Below, in pieces: positions 31,160 through 39,891 of a stretch of DNA of 41,288 bases. Source of the DNA: JAHLMO01 sp038997305. Lineage in GTDB: Archaea > Aenigmatarchaeota > Aenigmatarchaeia > CG10238-14 > SpSt-28. The notes under the pieces were generated by a model that was not told the origin of the DNA, did not search any database, and was given only the letters and a program-made list of their open reading frames with translations. Every line of letters begins with the position of its first letter. The stretch's first letter is position 1. The translations under genes and the position numbers were made by a program. Location: NCBI GenBank assembly GCA_038997305.1, contig JAWAZZ010000006.1, forward strand, positions 1 through 41,288. Direction: 5' to 3'.

Positions 31160-34100
31160 AGTCGAATTTAATAAATTATTTAACATTTCTCTAGCTTTTT
31201 CTAATGAATCTTTTAATCTTTTATAATTACCAAAATGATTTTCATAATATTTACCTTCTTTTAGGTAAACTTCTAAATATCCGTAAGGAGTTTTTATTTT
31301 TTCTTTTTCCTCATTACTAGTTATTGATTTTTCATAGACAAATTCTGGAGTTGTCAAAATAATTTCAGAATTTTTAATTTCCAATTTAAATGTTGGTGTT
31401 TCTTTTATGTAAATACTATGAGTAGAGTTTTTAATTTCATATTCATTAAAAAAGAATGATTTCAAAATTCTAGCGAATTTATCTGCAAAAATTTCGATTT
31501 TTTGATAAAATGGTGTTTCTAGAAAAGTTCTTTTGATTTTTGGTTTAGTTACATTTAATTCTTTTTGATAATTTATTTCGAAATATTTAATCTTCACTAA
31601 ATATTTTCCTTCATCTACATCGTAAGAGAATTCATTCATTCCAAAAACATTTTTGCTATCTTTTATTATCGTTTGATTTTCTTTTAAAATCTCTATGGAA
31701 AAATTCCTCAAAATATCTGAATGTATTCTTACATAAATTTTACTATCCCTCGAATAAGCATCTATTAGTTCTATAGAATCGTTATAATAAATCTCTATTG
31801 AAAAATCTTTTAGCAAATAAGTTTTATTATCTCTTTCAATAGCTGGATAGATTATTAGATAAACGTCTTGAATATCGTAAGTATTATTAACTAAAACTAT
31901 ATCAAAAAATTTAGAAATATTTAACAAATTAAAACTTTCATTTAAAACTAAGAAAGAGTAATTTATCTTTACATCTTTTAAAGATTTGAACTGTGGTAAA
32001 CTAAACCTTTTAGTAATATAATAAAGAATTTTTGGATTTTCTTCTGAACCTAATATTTCGAAGTTTGTAAAGTTGCATCTGAATGTTGAAAAGTTTGTTT
32101 CATTTATTGTAATGTTTGTTATTTCGCATAAGTCTTTTAAATTTAATGATATTTTTTCTTGTTGTGAAAAAGAAGAAGTAGAAAAATATTGTTTTGAAAA
32201 GTTTGTATAGATTAACTGATAATTTTCTCCAAAATATATTAAGTTGTTTAGCTCATCAGCAACCCTTATTTTATAATCTTCCGATATAAGTTGAATAGTT
32301 CTTGGAATTATAGAATCTCTTAAAGCCTTTAACGAATTTCTTGCATACATTATAGAAGTTGATAAAGGTTCTGAATATTCTAATGCAGATGCTAAAAGAT
32401 ATATTCCTTCGTTAAATTTTGTGTAAGGAGTTTGATTTCTATATGTAATTTTTGCAAAAGACAATGTTTTATCAAAAGTGTTTAAAAAAGTATTTTCGCT
32501 CATGTCAAAAAGAATTTGAACAAAAGGCAAATCACTAGCATTTATTTTTTCTGAATAAGTCTTGTTTGAAGATAAAATATATTTATCTTTTTCTGTAATC
32601 AAAAACAAAAATGTTATTGAGGATTTATTTAATCCTTTTAAAAAGTTAGTAGAATTTAATGGTTCTATAGCTTTTAGTTTGTTTATTTCATATTCATAGT
32701 TTAAATTTAAAAATAGATTAGCTAAATTGAAAAATGATAGTATCATCTTTAGAGCATCTAACTCAGAAATATGTCCATGTAATACATATTTTATTATTAA
32801 TTCTGTGAAGAAATTAGATATTTCATTCGTTTCTTTCGATGTTAATCTCCTTTCTCCAATTCTTTCTATCGTGTAATTGTTCTTTTCTAGAATGAATTTA
32901 ATCCTAAGAATTTCGCTTCTAAAGGGATTTAATAATCCCTGCATAGCATCTTTTTCGCTTATGTTATAGTATGAATGTGCTATAAATATGTCTCTAGTTA
33001 AATTTGCTATTCTCTTTGCTTCTACTTGAATATTTATTTCTTCTAAATTGCAGCACAATCTTCTTATTGGTAAATCTTGATAACCATCATCATTTAAGTC
33101 TGCGTATGGATAATCAGAATATATAGCAGTATTTTCTGAAACTCTGATCTCGTATGGCGGAATTTCTGAATAATTTCCTACAATAATAATTTCCGGTATA
33201 GGGGATATAATCTTGTCCTCCCTTAGTTTAAAGTAAGTGTCTCTTAAAATATTTTTTATTTTTACACTCTTATAGTCTAAATTGCCTATTTCAATTATAT
33301 AACATTCGTTATAAAGATTCAGTCTCCTAATCAATATTTTTTGATTTTCTCCATCGAAATCCTTCCTATAAATCGAAAAACAATTAAAATCATTAAAAGA
33401 TTTTGGAATAAAATTATCTATAAGATAATTATATAAACTCGCATTAAATACTACGATATATTTTTTAATAGAATATTTGGGGTTTATTTTGTTCAAAATC
33501 TTATTTAATTGCGGAAATAGGAAAAGAGGATAAGTATAGTTTATAAACTCTTCTCCACTTACTAAATTTTTAAGAGAAGTAAAAATACTATAGTTATTTA
33601 TAAATAAATGACCTCCTCTGCCGACAGATTCGCCTGCAAAGATACCTATTCTTATTTTTCTAGCAGAAAAATTACTTAAGTAATATTGAGACCATATAAA
33701 AGAATCTTTGTCATCAAAAACTTGTACAATAAAATGAGTAGAATTTATTATAGATCTTAATTTAAAAAACTTATCATATGCTATTTGAATATTGGTTTTT
33801 TCTTTCCAAAATATCCACAATCTATTCCCTCCTAAAGGATCTCCAGTTAGTGCCTCAAAAAAACCAAAGTCAAAAGGTAAAATAGATGAAAAGTTATAAG
33901 CGTCTATCAATAGAATTCTTTGTCTGGTTTCTGCTTCGCCATAGGACTTTCCACCTGAAGGATCTACAACATCAAAAATTTTAAAAGTAATATTGATCTC
34001 TATGGGAGTGTTGTTTATATTAAAACTTTCAAATGAAATTAATGCAACATCGCCTAAATTTCCTCTTAAATGAGTTAAATTAAAAGATTTATCATTTGTT

Positions 34101-34279
34101 ATTTCAACCAATCCGCCTTCTTGTAGTACTATCCAATTTATACTAGATAATAAAATACTTGTTGAATTTTCAGAAACCCCCTCCTTAATAAATGATAAAA
34201 TCAAAAATAATAGAAATAGTTGAGATTTGAAAAAGACTTTAAAAAATTTGTCGTTCTCTTTATTATACTTACTTTTCAT
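31148..34279 (-). CDS. Large secreted protein, sequon-rich, with a calcium-loop-like motif; function unknown
   Basis: 1043 aa. The N-terminus is basic, then hydrophobic SQLFLLFLILSFIKEGVS, a signal peptide or anchor. The rest looks extracellular: strand-rich, with more than 25 N-x-S/T sequons by eye, and a D-L-N-D-D-G-Y-Q-D motif near residue 395 that matches a dockerin/EF-hand-type calcium loop. A helical middle (about 410-680) is followed by beta-rich repeats with polar Ig-like strands. No C-terminal membrane anchor is visible. It could be a surface or host-contact protein. No named family recognised. The start is 16 nt from the divergent GT4 gene. Confidence 0.7.
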   Translation of the reverse strand: MKSKYNKENDKFFKVFFKSQLFLLFLILSFIKEGVSENSTSILLSSINWIVLQEGGLVEITNDKSFNLTHLRGNLGDVALISFESFNINNTPIEINITFKIFDVVDPSGGKSYGEAETRQRILLIDAYNFSSILPFDFGFFEALTGDPLGGNRLWIFWKEKTNIQIAYDKFFKLRSIINSTHFIVQVFDDKDSFIWSQYYLSNFSARKIRIGIFAGESVGRGGHLFINNYSIFTSLKNLVSGEEFINYTYPLFLFPQLNKILNKINPKYSIKKYIVVFNASLYNYLIDNFIPKSFNDFNCFSIYRKDFDGENQKILIRRLNLYNECYIIEIGNLDYKSVKIKNILRDTYFKLREDKIISPIPEIIIVGNYSEIPPYEIRVSENTAIYSDYPYADLNDDGYQDLPIRRLCCNLEEINIQVEAKRIANLTRDIFIAHSYYNISEKDAMQGLLNPFRSEILRIKFILEKNNYTIERIGERRLTSKETNEISNFFTELIIKYVLHGHISELDALKMILSFFNLANLFLNLNYEYEINKLKAIEPLNSTNFLKGLNKSSITFLFLITEKDKYILSSNKTYSEKINASDLPFVQILFDMSENTFLNTFDKTLSFAKITYRNQTPYTKFNEGIYLLASALEYSEPLSTSIMYARNSLKALRDSIIPRTIQLISEDYKIRVADELNNLIYFGENYQLIYTNFSKQYFSTSSFSQQEKISLNLKDLCEITNITINETNFSTFRCNFTNFEILGSEENPKILYYITKRFSLPQFKSLKDVKINYSFLVLNESFNLLNISKFFDIVLVNNTYDIQDVYLIIYPAIERDNKTYLLKDFSIEIYYNDSIELIDAYSRDSKIYVRIHSDILRNFSIEILKENQTIIKDSKNVFGMNEFSYDVDEGKYLVKIKYFEINYQKELNVTKPKIKRTFLETPFYQKIEIFADKFARILKSFFFNEYEIKNSTHSIYIKETPTFKLEIKNSEIILTTPEFVYEKSITSNEEKEKIKTPYGYLEVYLKEGKYYENHFGNYKRLKDSLEKAREMLNNLLNSTLSS

Positions 34280-34295
34280 AATATTTCATTTATTT

Positions 34296-35285
34296 ATGGT
34301 GCTAAAGTATTTTATATATGTAAATTCCCCTCTTAGTCCTCATTTCGTTCATTATGAATGGGCCAAAAGTATTGGATGCGAACCTTTAAAGATCCCAATC
34401 AACCCTTTTTTACAGTTCAAATACCTAAAAAACTTTGAGAAAATCATAAAAAAGGATTATTATAATAGTAACGACAAAGAAATTTTAGTTATAGTGGAGA
34501 GTTTATATGCACTTCCTTTTATCTATAAACTTAAAAAATTGTACAAGGGAAAACTAAAAATAATTTCAATAATTGCTGATACATCTTTTTATCCACCAAA
34601 ACTTTCTGCAATAAGAAAAATATATTTTAAAATTTTTAGACTCAAAGAATTCATAGATTATTATATTGTAGTTTCAAATACCATAAGAGATTGGATGATA
34701 AAAAGAAGTAATATAAATGAGTCAAAAATCTATGTAGTTAGACCATTCAGTTTGTTAGATATAAAAAAGAGAGAAATAGTTAAAAAAGAGAGAAACAACA
34801 CCATAACATTTATAGGAAATTATACCAAAATAAAGGCTGCAGAAAGAGTATTGAAGCTTGCTTTAATGCTTAGGGACTTTAATTTTTATATAATAGGTAG
34901 TGTGTGTAGAGTCATTAATAAAAAAAGAAAGAGTAATAATGTATATTGCACTTATAATATTAGCTGGAACGAACTAAAATCAATTTTGTTAAAGTCTATC
35001 ATATATTTACATCCTTTTGAGTTTGATCCGTTTCCTGTGGCCGTTATTGATGCTATGCGTTGTGGAAATTATCCACTTGTTTATTTTTATGTGGGTGCTT
35101 CAGAAATTTTACATGAACAAAATATATTAAAAACGCTAGAAACTGAAAAATGGCTAAATAGAATCATAGATATAAAAGATAGTATTTCGAAAAAAGATTT
35201 CCTAAAATATTATAAACTTTCTCTAGAATATACAAAAGAAAAAAGCATTAAGAAATTTAAAAATACGATAAATAAAATAATTTAG
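34296..35285 (+). CDS. Glycosyltransferase family 4-like (GT-B)
   Basis: 329 aa from the ATG at 34296 (MVLKYFIYVNSPLSPHFVHYEW). An upstream in-frame ATG at 34227 would overlap the divergent gene and adds a hydrophobic leader, so it is less likely. The C-terminal half has NTITFIGNYTKIKAAERVLKL and FYIIGSV, then the donor-site stretch YLHPFEFDPFPVAVIDAMRCGNYPLVY, the E-x7-E-like motif of GT4 enzymes. It transfers sugar from an NDP-sugar, probably to a surface glycan. The gene ends 31 nt before tRNA-Gln. Confidence 0.8.
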   Translation: MVLKYFIYVNSPLSPHFVHYEWAKSIGCEPLKIPINPFLQFKYLKNFEKIIKKDYYNSNDKEILVIVESLYALPFIYKLKKLYKGKLKIISIIADTSFYPPKLSAIRKIYFKIFRLKEFIDYYIVVSNTIRDWMIKRSNINESKIYVVRPFSLLDIKKREIVKKERNNTITFIGNYTKIKAAERVLKLALMLRDFNFYIIGSVCRVINKKRKSNNVYCTYNISWNELKSILLKSIIYLHPFEFDPFPVAVIDAMRCGNYPLVYFYVGASEILHEQNILKTLETEKWLNRIIDIKDSISKKDFLKYYKLSLEYTKEKSIKKFKNTINKII

Positions 35286-35316
35286 AAAAAGACTTTAGAT
35301 ACACTAATTTTAGTAT

Positions 35317-35389
35317 AGCCCCGTCGTCTAGTGGCCAAGGATGCCGGGCTCTGGACCCGGAGACCCCGGTTCGAATCCGGGCGGGGCTA
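35317..35389 (+). tRNA. trnQ: tRNA-Gln (anticodon CUG)
   Basis: 73 nt cloverleaf. Acceptor AGCCCCG pairs with CGGGGCT, D stem GTCT/GGAT, anticodon stem CCGGG/CCCGG with loop CTCTGGA (anticodon at 35351-35353), variable loop AGAC, T stem CCCGG/CCGGG with loop TTCGAAT, and discriminator A. The 3' CCA is not encoded. Stems are almost entirely GC, fitting a thermophile. The stop codon of the convergent membrane protein lies inside its last 3 nt. Confidence 0.95.
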
Positions 35390-36126
35390 TCTCTTTTTCT
35401 TCCTTATAAATTTGAGATATGCATAAGGATATGAAAAAGTATAGTAAATCAATGAAACTATAGAGGAAACATATATTATTAGTAGTGATACGAATGGATT
35501 TTTAAATATTAAAAAGAACAAGAAAAGGAACAAACCACTTAAAAAAGCTAAAATCAATGAAAAAACAAAACCGATTAAAAACAATCCTAAAACTCTTCCT
35601 TTAGAAACTTTCCAAGAATATTTTAAACTATCAATAATATCTCTATTTTCTATTATCACCAAATATTGACTTAAAAAAAGTCTAAAGTAAATGTAAATTA
35701 CAAAAACTAAATTTACCAAAAAAATTACAAAAAATATTAATAAGTTAGTGATTGAATAAGTGACAAAAAAAGCGTATAAAAAGGATGGTAAAAATAAAAG
35801 ACCTAAAATAATTGAAACAGCAACAAATAATATTAAAACCTTTGGATAATATCTTAAATTTTCTTTTAAAAGATTATAATAGCTTTTAATTTTCTTTTTC
35901 CCTATCTCTTTGCTAGCATATAAAACGAAGACAGAAAAAAGGAAAGGATAATAGATTATGTAAAATATACTAAAAAATATATCGTAAACAAAAAATGTTT
36001 GAAGAAAAGATTCGAAAAATAAAGAAATAGAGAAAACGAATATTAGAGGAATTGAAAGCAAAGCCGCTAAAAGAAAAACTTTTTGATCAAATATTTTGTG
36101 TATTCCATATCTAATACTTTCTACTA

Positions 36127-36130
<4 letters not shown>
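35387..36130 (-). CDS. Polytopic membrane protein, unknown function
   Basis: 247 aa with about six hydrophobic segments separated by short basic loops (e.g. ASKEIGKKKIKSYYNLLKEN and YSWKVSKGRVLGL). The D-S-L-K-x-S-W segment before the fifth helix is common in DUF4013/DUF7544-like archaeal membrane proteins, but the family is uncertain. The start overlaps the pyrophosphatase stop (ATGA), so the two are co-transcribed. The TAG stop reads through the last bases of tRNA-Gln on the other strand. Confidence 0.75.
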
Positions 36131-36648
<518 letters not shown>

Positions 36649-36677
36649 AATATATAAAAGCAAAAATAAATAAATTT

Positions 36678-37091
36678 ATGGAAGTTGAAGAAAAATTAAA
36701 AAAAGTACCTGTTTTCATAAAAATTGAAAGGTACAAAGATTTGTTGAACGTTATAAATTCTATACACCTAGAAGCAGTAAGATTAAAAAATTATTTAGAG
36801 ATAGAAAATAAAATAAAAGAAATAGAGAAAAATTTGGTTGAAAAAGAAAAAGATAGTTTACAAAAAATTTTAGATAATCTCCAAAGAATTTCTAAAATGT
36901 TAATAGGTAAAGCAGAAGAAAGTAAGGAGGTTGAAGAATTAAAATCTAAGTTAGAAGAAGTTAAATCGTCTCTAGAAGAGGCATCAAAAAAGTTGGAAGA
37001 AAAGAAAGTTTCTGAAGAAAAACCTTTAGAAATTAAAGAAGAAAAGATTTCTGAGGAAGAATCTATACTTAGAGAATACAAACCTCAATAA
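36678..37091 (+). CDS. Coiled-coil hypothetical protein
   Basis: 137 aa, almost wholly helical and charged: VPVFIKIERYKDLLNVINSIHLEAVRL at the N-terminus, then a long Lys/Glu coiled coil (about residues 45-115) and an acidic tail ending REYKPQ. A short region before the coiled coil (IKIERYKDLL) may be a protein-binding element. No family recognised. A TATA box (ATATATAAAAG, 36650-36660) sits 18-28 nt upstream, back to back with the pyrophosphatase promoter. Confidence 0.65.
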   Translation: MEVEEKLKKVPVFIKIERYKDLLNVINSIHLEAVRLKNYLEIENKIKEIEKNLVEKEKDSLQKILDNLQRISKMLIGKAEESKEVEELKSKLEEVKSSLEEASKKLEEKKVSEEKPLEIKEEKISEEESILREYKPQ

Positions 37092-37096
37092 TTTAT

Positions 37097-37209
37097 TGCG
37101 GGGGGTGGGATTTGAACCCACGACGGCTCTACGCCAGCGGGTTTCTTATCATTTATCAAAGCTCAATATCTTGAGCCCGCCGCCCTTGTCCAGGCTAGGC
37201 GACCCCCGC
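37097..37209 (-). tRNA. trnL: tRNA-Leu (anticodon CAA) with an anticodon-loop intron
   Basis: Read on the reverse strand: acceptor GCGGGGG/CCCCCGC, anticodon stem GCGGG/CCCGC, loop CTCAAG-A, a long variable arm with GGC-GTAGA-GCC (class II tRNA), T stem GTGGG/CCCAC with loop TTCAAAT, and discriminator A. About 27 nt (37143-37169) interrupt the anticodon loop after position 37, the canonical archaeal site. TTGAG in the intron can pair with CTCAA of the loop. The exact splice points are approximate, since the bulge-helix-bulge is not perfect by eye. Mature length is about 86 nt. Confidence 0.92.
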
Positions 37210-37247
37210 ATAATTTAGATTAATTATTATGAAATATCTTTAAAATT

Positions 37248-37596
37248 ATGGAAGTTTTGAAGAAAAGGAGTAAATAGTTTTTTAAAAAAAGCATTAGAAA
37301 GTTTTGAGAAGAATGAATTTAATTTTGTAATCTTCTTTTGCGAGCAAGCAATTCAACTATTTTTTAAATATTTAATAGCTGAAAAATTTGGAGAATTTCC
37401 AAAAACACATAGTTTAAAAAAATTAATAGAAATATTAAACGAAGAAAAATACAAAAAATTTTTTGAAGAAAATAAAGAAATTCTAAATAAGTTAGAGGTT
37501 GCATATGTGCTCTCTAGATATTATGATTTCGAATACTCTAAGAAAGATGCAGAAGAAGCAATAAATGTTTGTAAAAAGTTATTAGAAGAAAAATGA
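37248..37596 (+). pseudogene. HEPN-domain gene (HEPN/MNT pair) interrupted by a single-base frameshift
   Basis: The ATG at 37248 opens MEVLKKRSK and meets TAG at 37275. In the next frame the reading continues as KKALESFEKNEFNFVIFFCEQ, AIQLFFKYLI, FPKTHSLKKLIEIL and AYVLSRYYDFEYSKKDAEEA, a typical HEPN four-helix domain (C-E-Q-A, T-H-S-L, S-R-Y). Removing one A from the AAA at 37272-37274 yields MEVLKKRSNSFLKKALESFE and an intact 115-aa protein. The catalytic-type R-x4-6-H motif is not complete, as no His follows the Arg. The TGA overlaps the MNT start (ATGA). It may be decay, recoding or a sequencing error. Confidence 0.8.
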
Positions 37597-37925
37597 TCGA
37601 AAAATATTATAAATCTTTAGAAGAAAACAAAAAGTTTTTTGAAAATGCATTAGAAATAGCTAAAGAAATAAAAGAAAGAGTCAAAAAATTCTTTAAAGAT
37701 TATAAAATTTATATTGGAGGTAGTTTTGCGAGAAATGAACACAAACTAAATTCGGATTTAGATATAATAATTGTTTCTCCAGAAATTCCAGAAAAAATGA
37801 AGTTTGACGAATATTTTAAAATAATTTCTGAACTTTGTGAAGATGAAAGAGTAAACATTCATCTATTGAATAAAGATTTTTTTGAAAGAAATAAAAGGAT
37901 TTATAAAAGATTAATAGAGGTTTAA
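37593..37925 (+). CDS. MNT-type minimal nucleotidyltransferase (partner of HEPN)
   Basis: 110 aa. The core is IYIGGSFARNEHKLNSDLDIIIV, with the G-S-x-A-R-x-E ... S-D-L-D signature of minimal nucleotidyltransferases, and a later IHLLNKDFF segment. MNT proteins pair with HEPN proteins as toxin-antitoxin modules; some MNTs inactivate the HEPN ribonuclease by AMPylation. The start overlaps the HEPN stop. The C-terminus overlaps the fibrillarin gene by 4 nt in convergent orientation. The frame is intact, in contrast to its partner. Confidence 0.85.
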   Translation: MIEKYYKSLEENKKFFENALEIAKEIKERVKKFFKDYKIYIGGSFARNEHKLNSDLDIIIVSPEIPEKMKFDEYFKIISELCEDERVNIHLLNKDFFERNKRIYKRLIEV

Positions 37926-38587
37926 CTTCTTTTAACAACTATAATTGCATGATCTTTTTGATAAGGATCCAAATAAACTCTTTCTAAAACTTTTAATTCT
38001 CTCTCTTTTAGATAACTTTCGACTTCTCTGTAAACATCTTTAGGTTTTTTTGTTACATCAATGCTTCTAGATTTAATTGCAATCATACCATAGCAATCTT
38101 CTTTTCCAAACTTCTCTATATTATCTACAAAAATTCTTGATTCATCTGGTTGAGCAACATCACAATAAACAAAATCTACTTTTTCTAAAACGAAAAAAGA
38201 ATAGGTTTCTGGTTTTCTTGCATCAGCGAGTATTGGAATAATATTTTTTCTCTTTTCTGCTAAAATCTTTAATTTCGATAAAGGAATTTCACTAACTTCA
38301 ATTCCATATATTATCCCATTAACTGCAATATCGCTAAAATGCGATGCTGTTGTTCCACTAGCAATTCCTAAGTATAAAATTTTGCTATTTCTTTTTAAAG
38401 GAAATGTTTTCAATCCATTCTTTAATGCTGCTGCCGGTTTTGATCTATAATGATCCCAAAACCTGTATTCTTCATTATCTATAGTTATTAATTTTTCTCC
38501 ATAAACGCTTTCACCCCTAACCAAATTTTTAGTATAAAAGTCGTTACCAATTTTATAAACTCCTTCAAAAACTTCTTTTACTTTCAT
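37922..38587 (-). CDS. flpA: Fibrillarin-like rRNA/tRNA 2'-O-methyltransferase
   Basis: 221 aa. It has VYGEKLITIDNEEYRFWDHYRSKPAAAL, the SAM-binding ILYLGIASGTTASHFSDI, IYGIEVSEIPLSKL, IPILADARKPETY, DFVYCDVAQPDES and AIKSRSIDVTKKP. This is the archaeal fibrillarin that methylates RNA guided by C/D box RNPs. It is translationally coupled to nop5 (ATGA overlap). Confidence 0.96.
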   Translation of the reverse strand: MKVKEVFEGVYKIGNDFYTKNLVRGESVYGEKLITIDNEEYRFWDHYRSKPAAALKNGLKTFPLKRNSKILYLGIASGTTASHFSDIAVNGIIYGIEVSEIPLSKLKILAEKRKNIIPILADARKPETYSFFVLEKVDFVYCDVAQPDESRIFVDNIEKFGKEDCYGMIAIKSRSIDVTKKPKDVYREVESYLKERELKVLERVYLDPYQKDHAIIVVKRS

Positions 38588-39600
38588 TTCTTTTCACTAA
38601 GAATTTCTTTTATTCTATTATCTAACTCTTCTTTCAGTTTTTCATTCAATCTTTTACTAAAATAGTCTAACTTTGCTGCTTTAGACAAATAATTAGCCAA
38701 AACTCTCGCAACTTTACCTCTTAATTTTTTTGGTGCTTGCTGAATATAGGGATGTATAAAAATGTATCCATGTTTTGGACTTTTTCCTTTTCCCCTTAAA
38801 AACCTAAATAATGCTTTTTCTGCGCCAACTAATTGGATTCTAGTCGAAGGACTTTTTGCAACTTTTTCCAAACTTCCTATACCTTTTATTAATTTGGCTG
38901 CTAATTTATAACCAGCTAGCATAGTTAAATTGGGTGCATAGTTCTTCATTATTTCTTCTAATTTTTTTTCTATTTTTTCGTTAAAATCTATCAACTCTAA
39001 AATTTTTTCTGCATATTCTTTTACGAAATTTAACATATCTTCACTAAATTCACTACCAACAGTTTTACTTGCTAATTCTTTATCTACCTGCTCTCTTTTT
39101 GGGTCTTTAGCTAAAGCTTTTACAAACTTTTCTAAAGAGGTTTCCTTTTCAACATATTCTGGAAAATATAATTGATAAATCCTTCTTAATCTTTCTGTTA
39201 ATAGATTGATAATTTTTTCGTTATCTTCTATTGCTTGAGAAAGTTGTGAAATTATTCTATCTAAAACTCTTTGCTGAGATTCTAATTTAAGAATTTTTTC
39301 GCTAAATCTTTTACTTCTTTCTATTATCTCTTCTCTACTTAACTTAAGATTATTAATCAAAAAGTTTAAAATTACTTCATTAAGATCTTTTGCCTCGAAC
39401 TTATAGCCAACTTTTGGATAAGTAAAAATTATTTCATCCTTTAAATCTTTTATAAATTCTTTTTCCAAATCTGAAAGTTCTTCTTTTCTAATTTCAAGAA
39501 TTTTTTCTATTTCGTTTTCTTCAAATAGTTTGTATTTTACAATTTCATTTTTTTCATTTATTGCATAAATTCCTATTGCATTTGTCGCTATGTATATCAT
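38584..39600 (-). CDS. nop5: C/D box RNP scaffold protein Nop5 (Nop56/58)
   Basis: 338 aa. The N-terminal domain binds fibrillarin, followed by a coiled coil (about 110-200), and the Nop domain with YAPNLTMLAGYKLAAKLIKGIGSLEKVAKSPSTRIQLVGAEKALFRFL and KSPKHGYIFIHPYIQQAP. The C-terminal lysine-rich extension is short. With fibrillarin and L7Ae it forms the C/D RNP. A TATA-like AATAAATATTAG is 16-26 nt upstream. Confidence 0.95.
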   Translation of the reverse strand: MIYIATNAIGIYAINEKNEIVKYKLFEENEIEKILEIRKEELSDLEKEFIKDLKDEIIFTYPKVGYKFEAKDLNEVILNFLINNLKLSREEIIERSKRFSEKILKLESQQRVLDRIISQLSQAIEDNEKIINLLTERLRRIYQLYFPEYVEKETSLEKFVKALAKDPKREQVDKELASKTVGSEFSEDMLNFVKEYAEKILELIDFNEKIEKKLEEIMKNYAPNLTMLAGYKLAAKLIKGIGSLEKVAKSPSTRIQLVGAEKALFRFLRGKGKSPKHGYIFIHPYIQQAPKKLRGKVARVLANYLSKAAKLDYFSKRLNEKLKEELDNRIKEILSEKK

Positions 39601-39632
39601 AAAATTATATGAACTAATATTTATTACTCTTT

Positions 39633-39863
39633 ATGGATTGGTTATTTTTTATCGGTTTTATGTTAATAATTATTGGAATTTTTCTTATATTACTTTCTAT
39701 TCTTACAAAAATAAAAAAAGAAGAAATCAAACAAGAAAGCGGCTTTGTTATTGTTGTTTGGCCCTTTTTTGTTGCTGGTGGCAACGAAAGAATAGTAACT
39801 ATATTATTAACTTTAGCTATAATTTTTTCTATTATTTTGTTAATCCTTCTTTTTATAAGATAA
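39633..39863 (+). CDS. DUF131 family small membrane protein
   Basis: 76 aa with two membrane helices (about 5-24 and 57-75) flanking a loop that ends SGFVIVVWPFFVAGGNERI. The helix-loop-helix plan with a G-x-V-I-V-x-x-P-x-x-x-A-G motif fits archaeal DUF131 (TIGR00304). Function unknown. A longer frame in another phase starts at 39590 but overlaps nop5 and looks like noise. TATA-like AATTATATG is 23-31 nt upstream. Confidence 0.75.
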   Translation: MDWLFFIGFMLIIIGIFLILLSILTKIKKEEIKQESGFVIVVWPFFVAGGNERIVTILLTLAIIFSIILLILLFIR

Positions 39864-39891
39864 ATTTAATTTAAAAAATTAGTAAAATTTA

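Noticed and set aside
34227..34295. N-terminal hydrophobic extension of the GT4 protein
   Set aside because: It would overlap the divergent surface-protein gene by 53 nt, and GT-B enzymes of this type normally begin at the strand found from 34296.
39590..39874. A 94-codon + strand frame overlapping the DUF131 gene
   Set aside because: It overlaps the nop5 start and has lysine/tyrosine-rich random composition, whereas the other frame gives a clean two-helix DUF131 protein with a TATA box.
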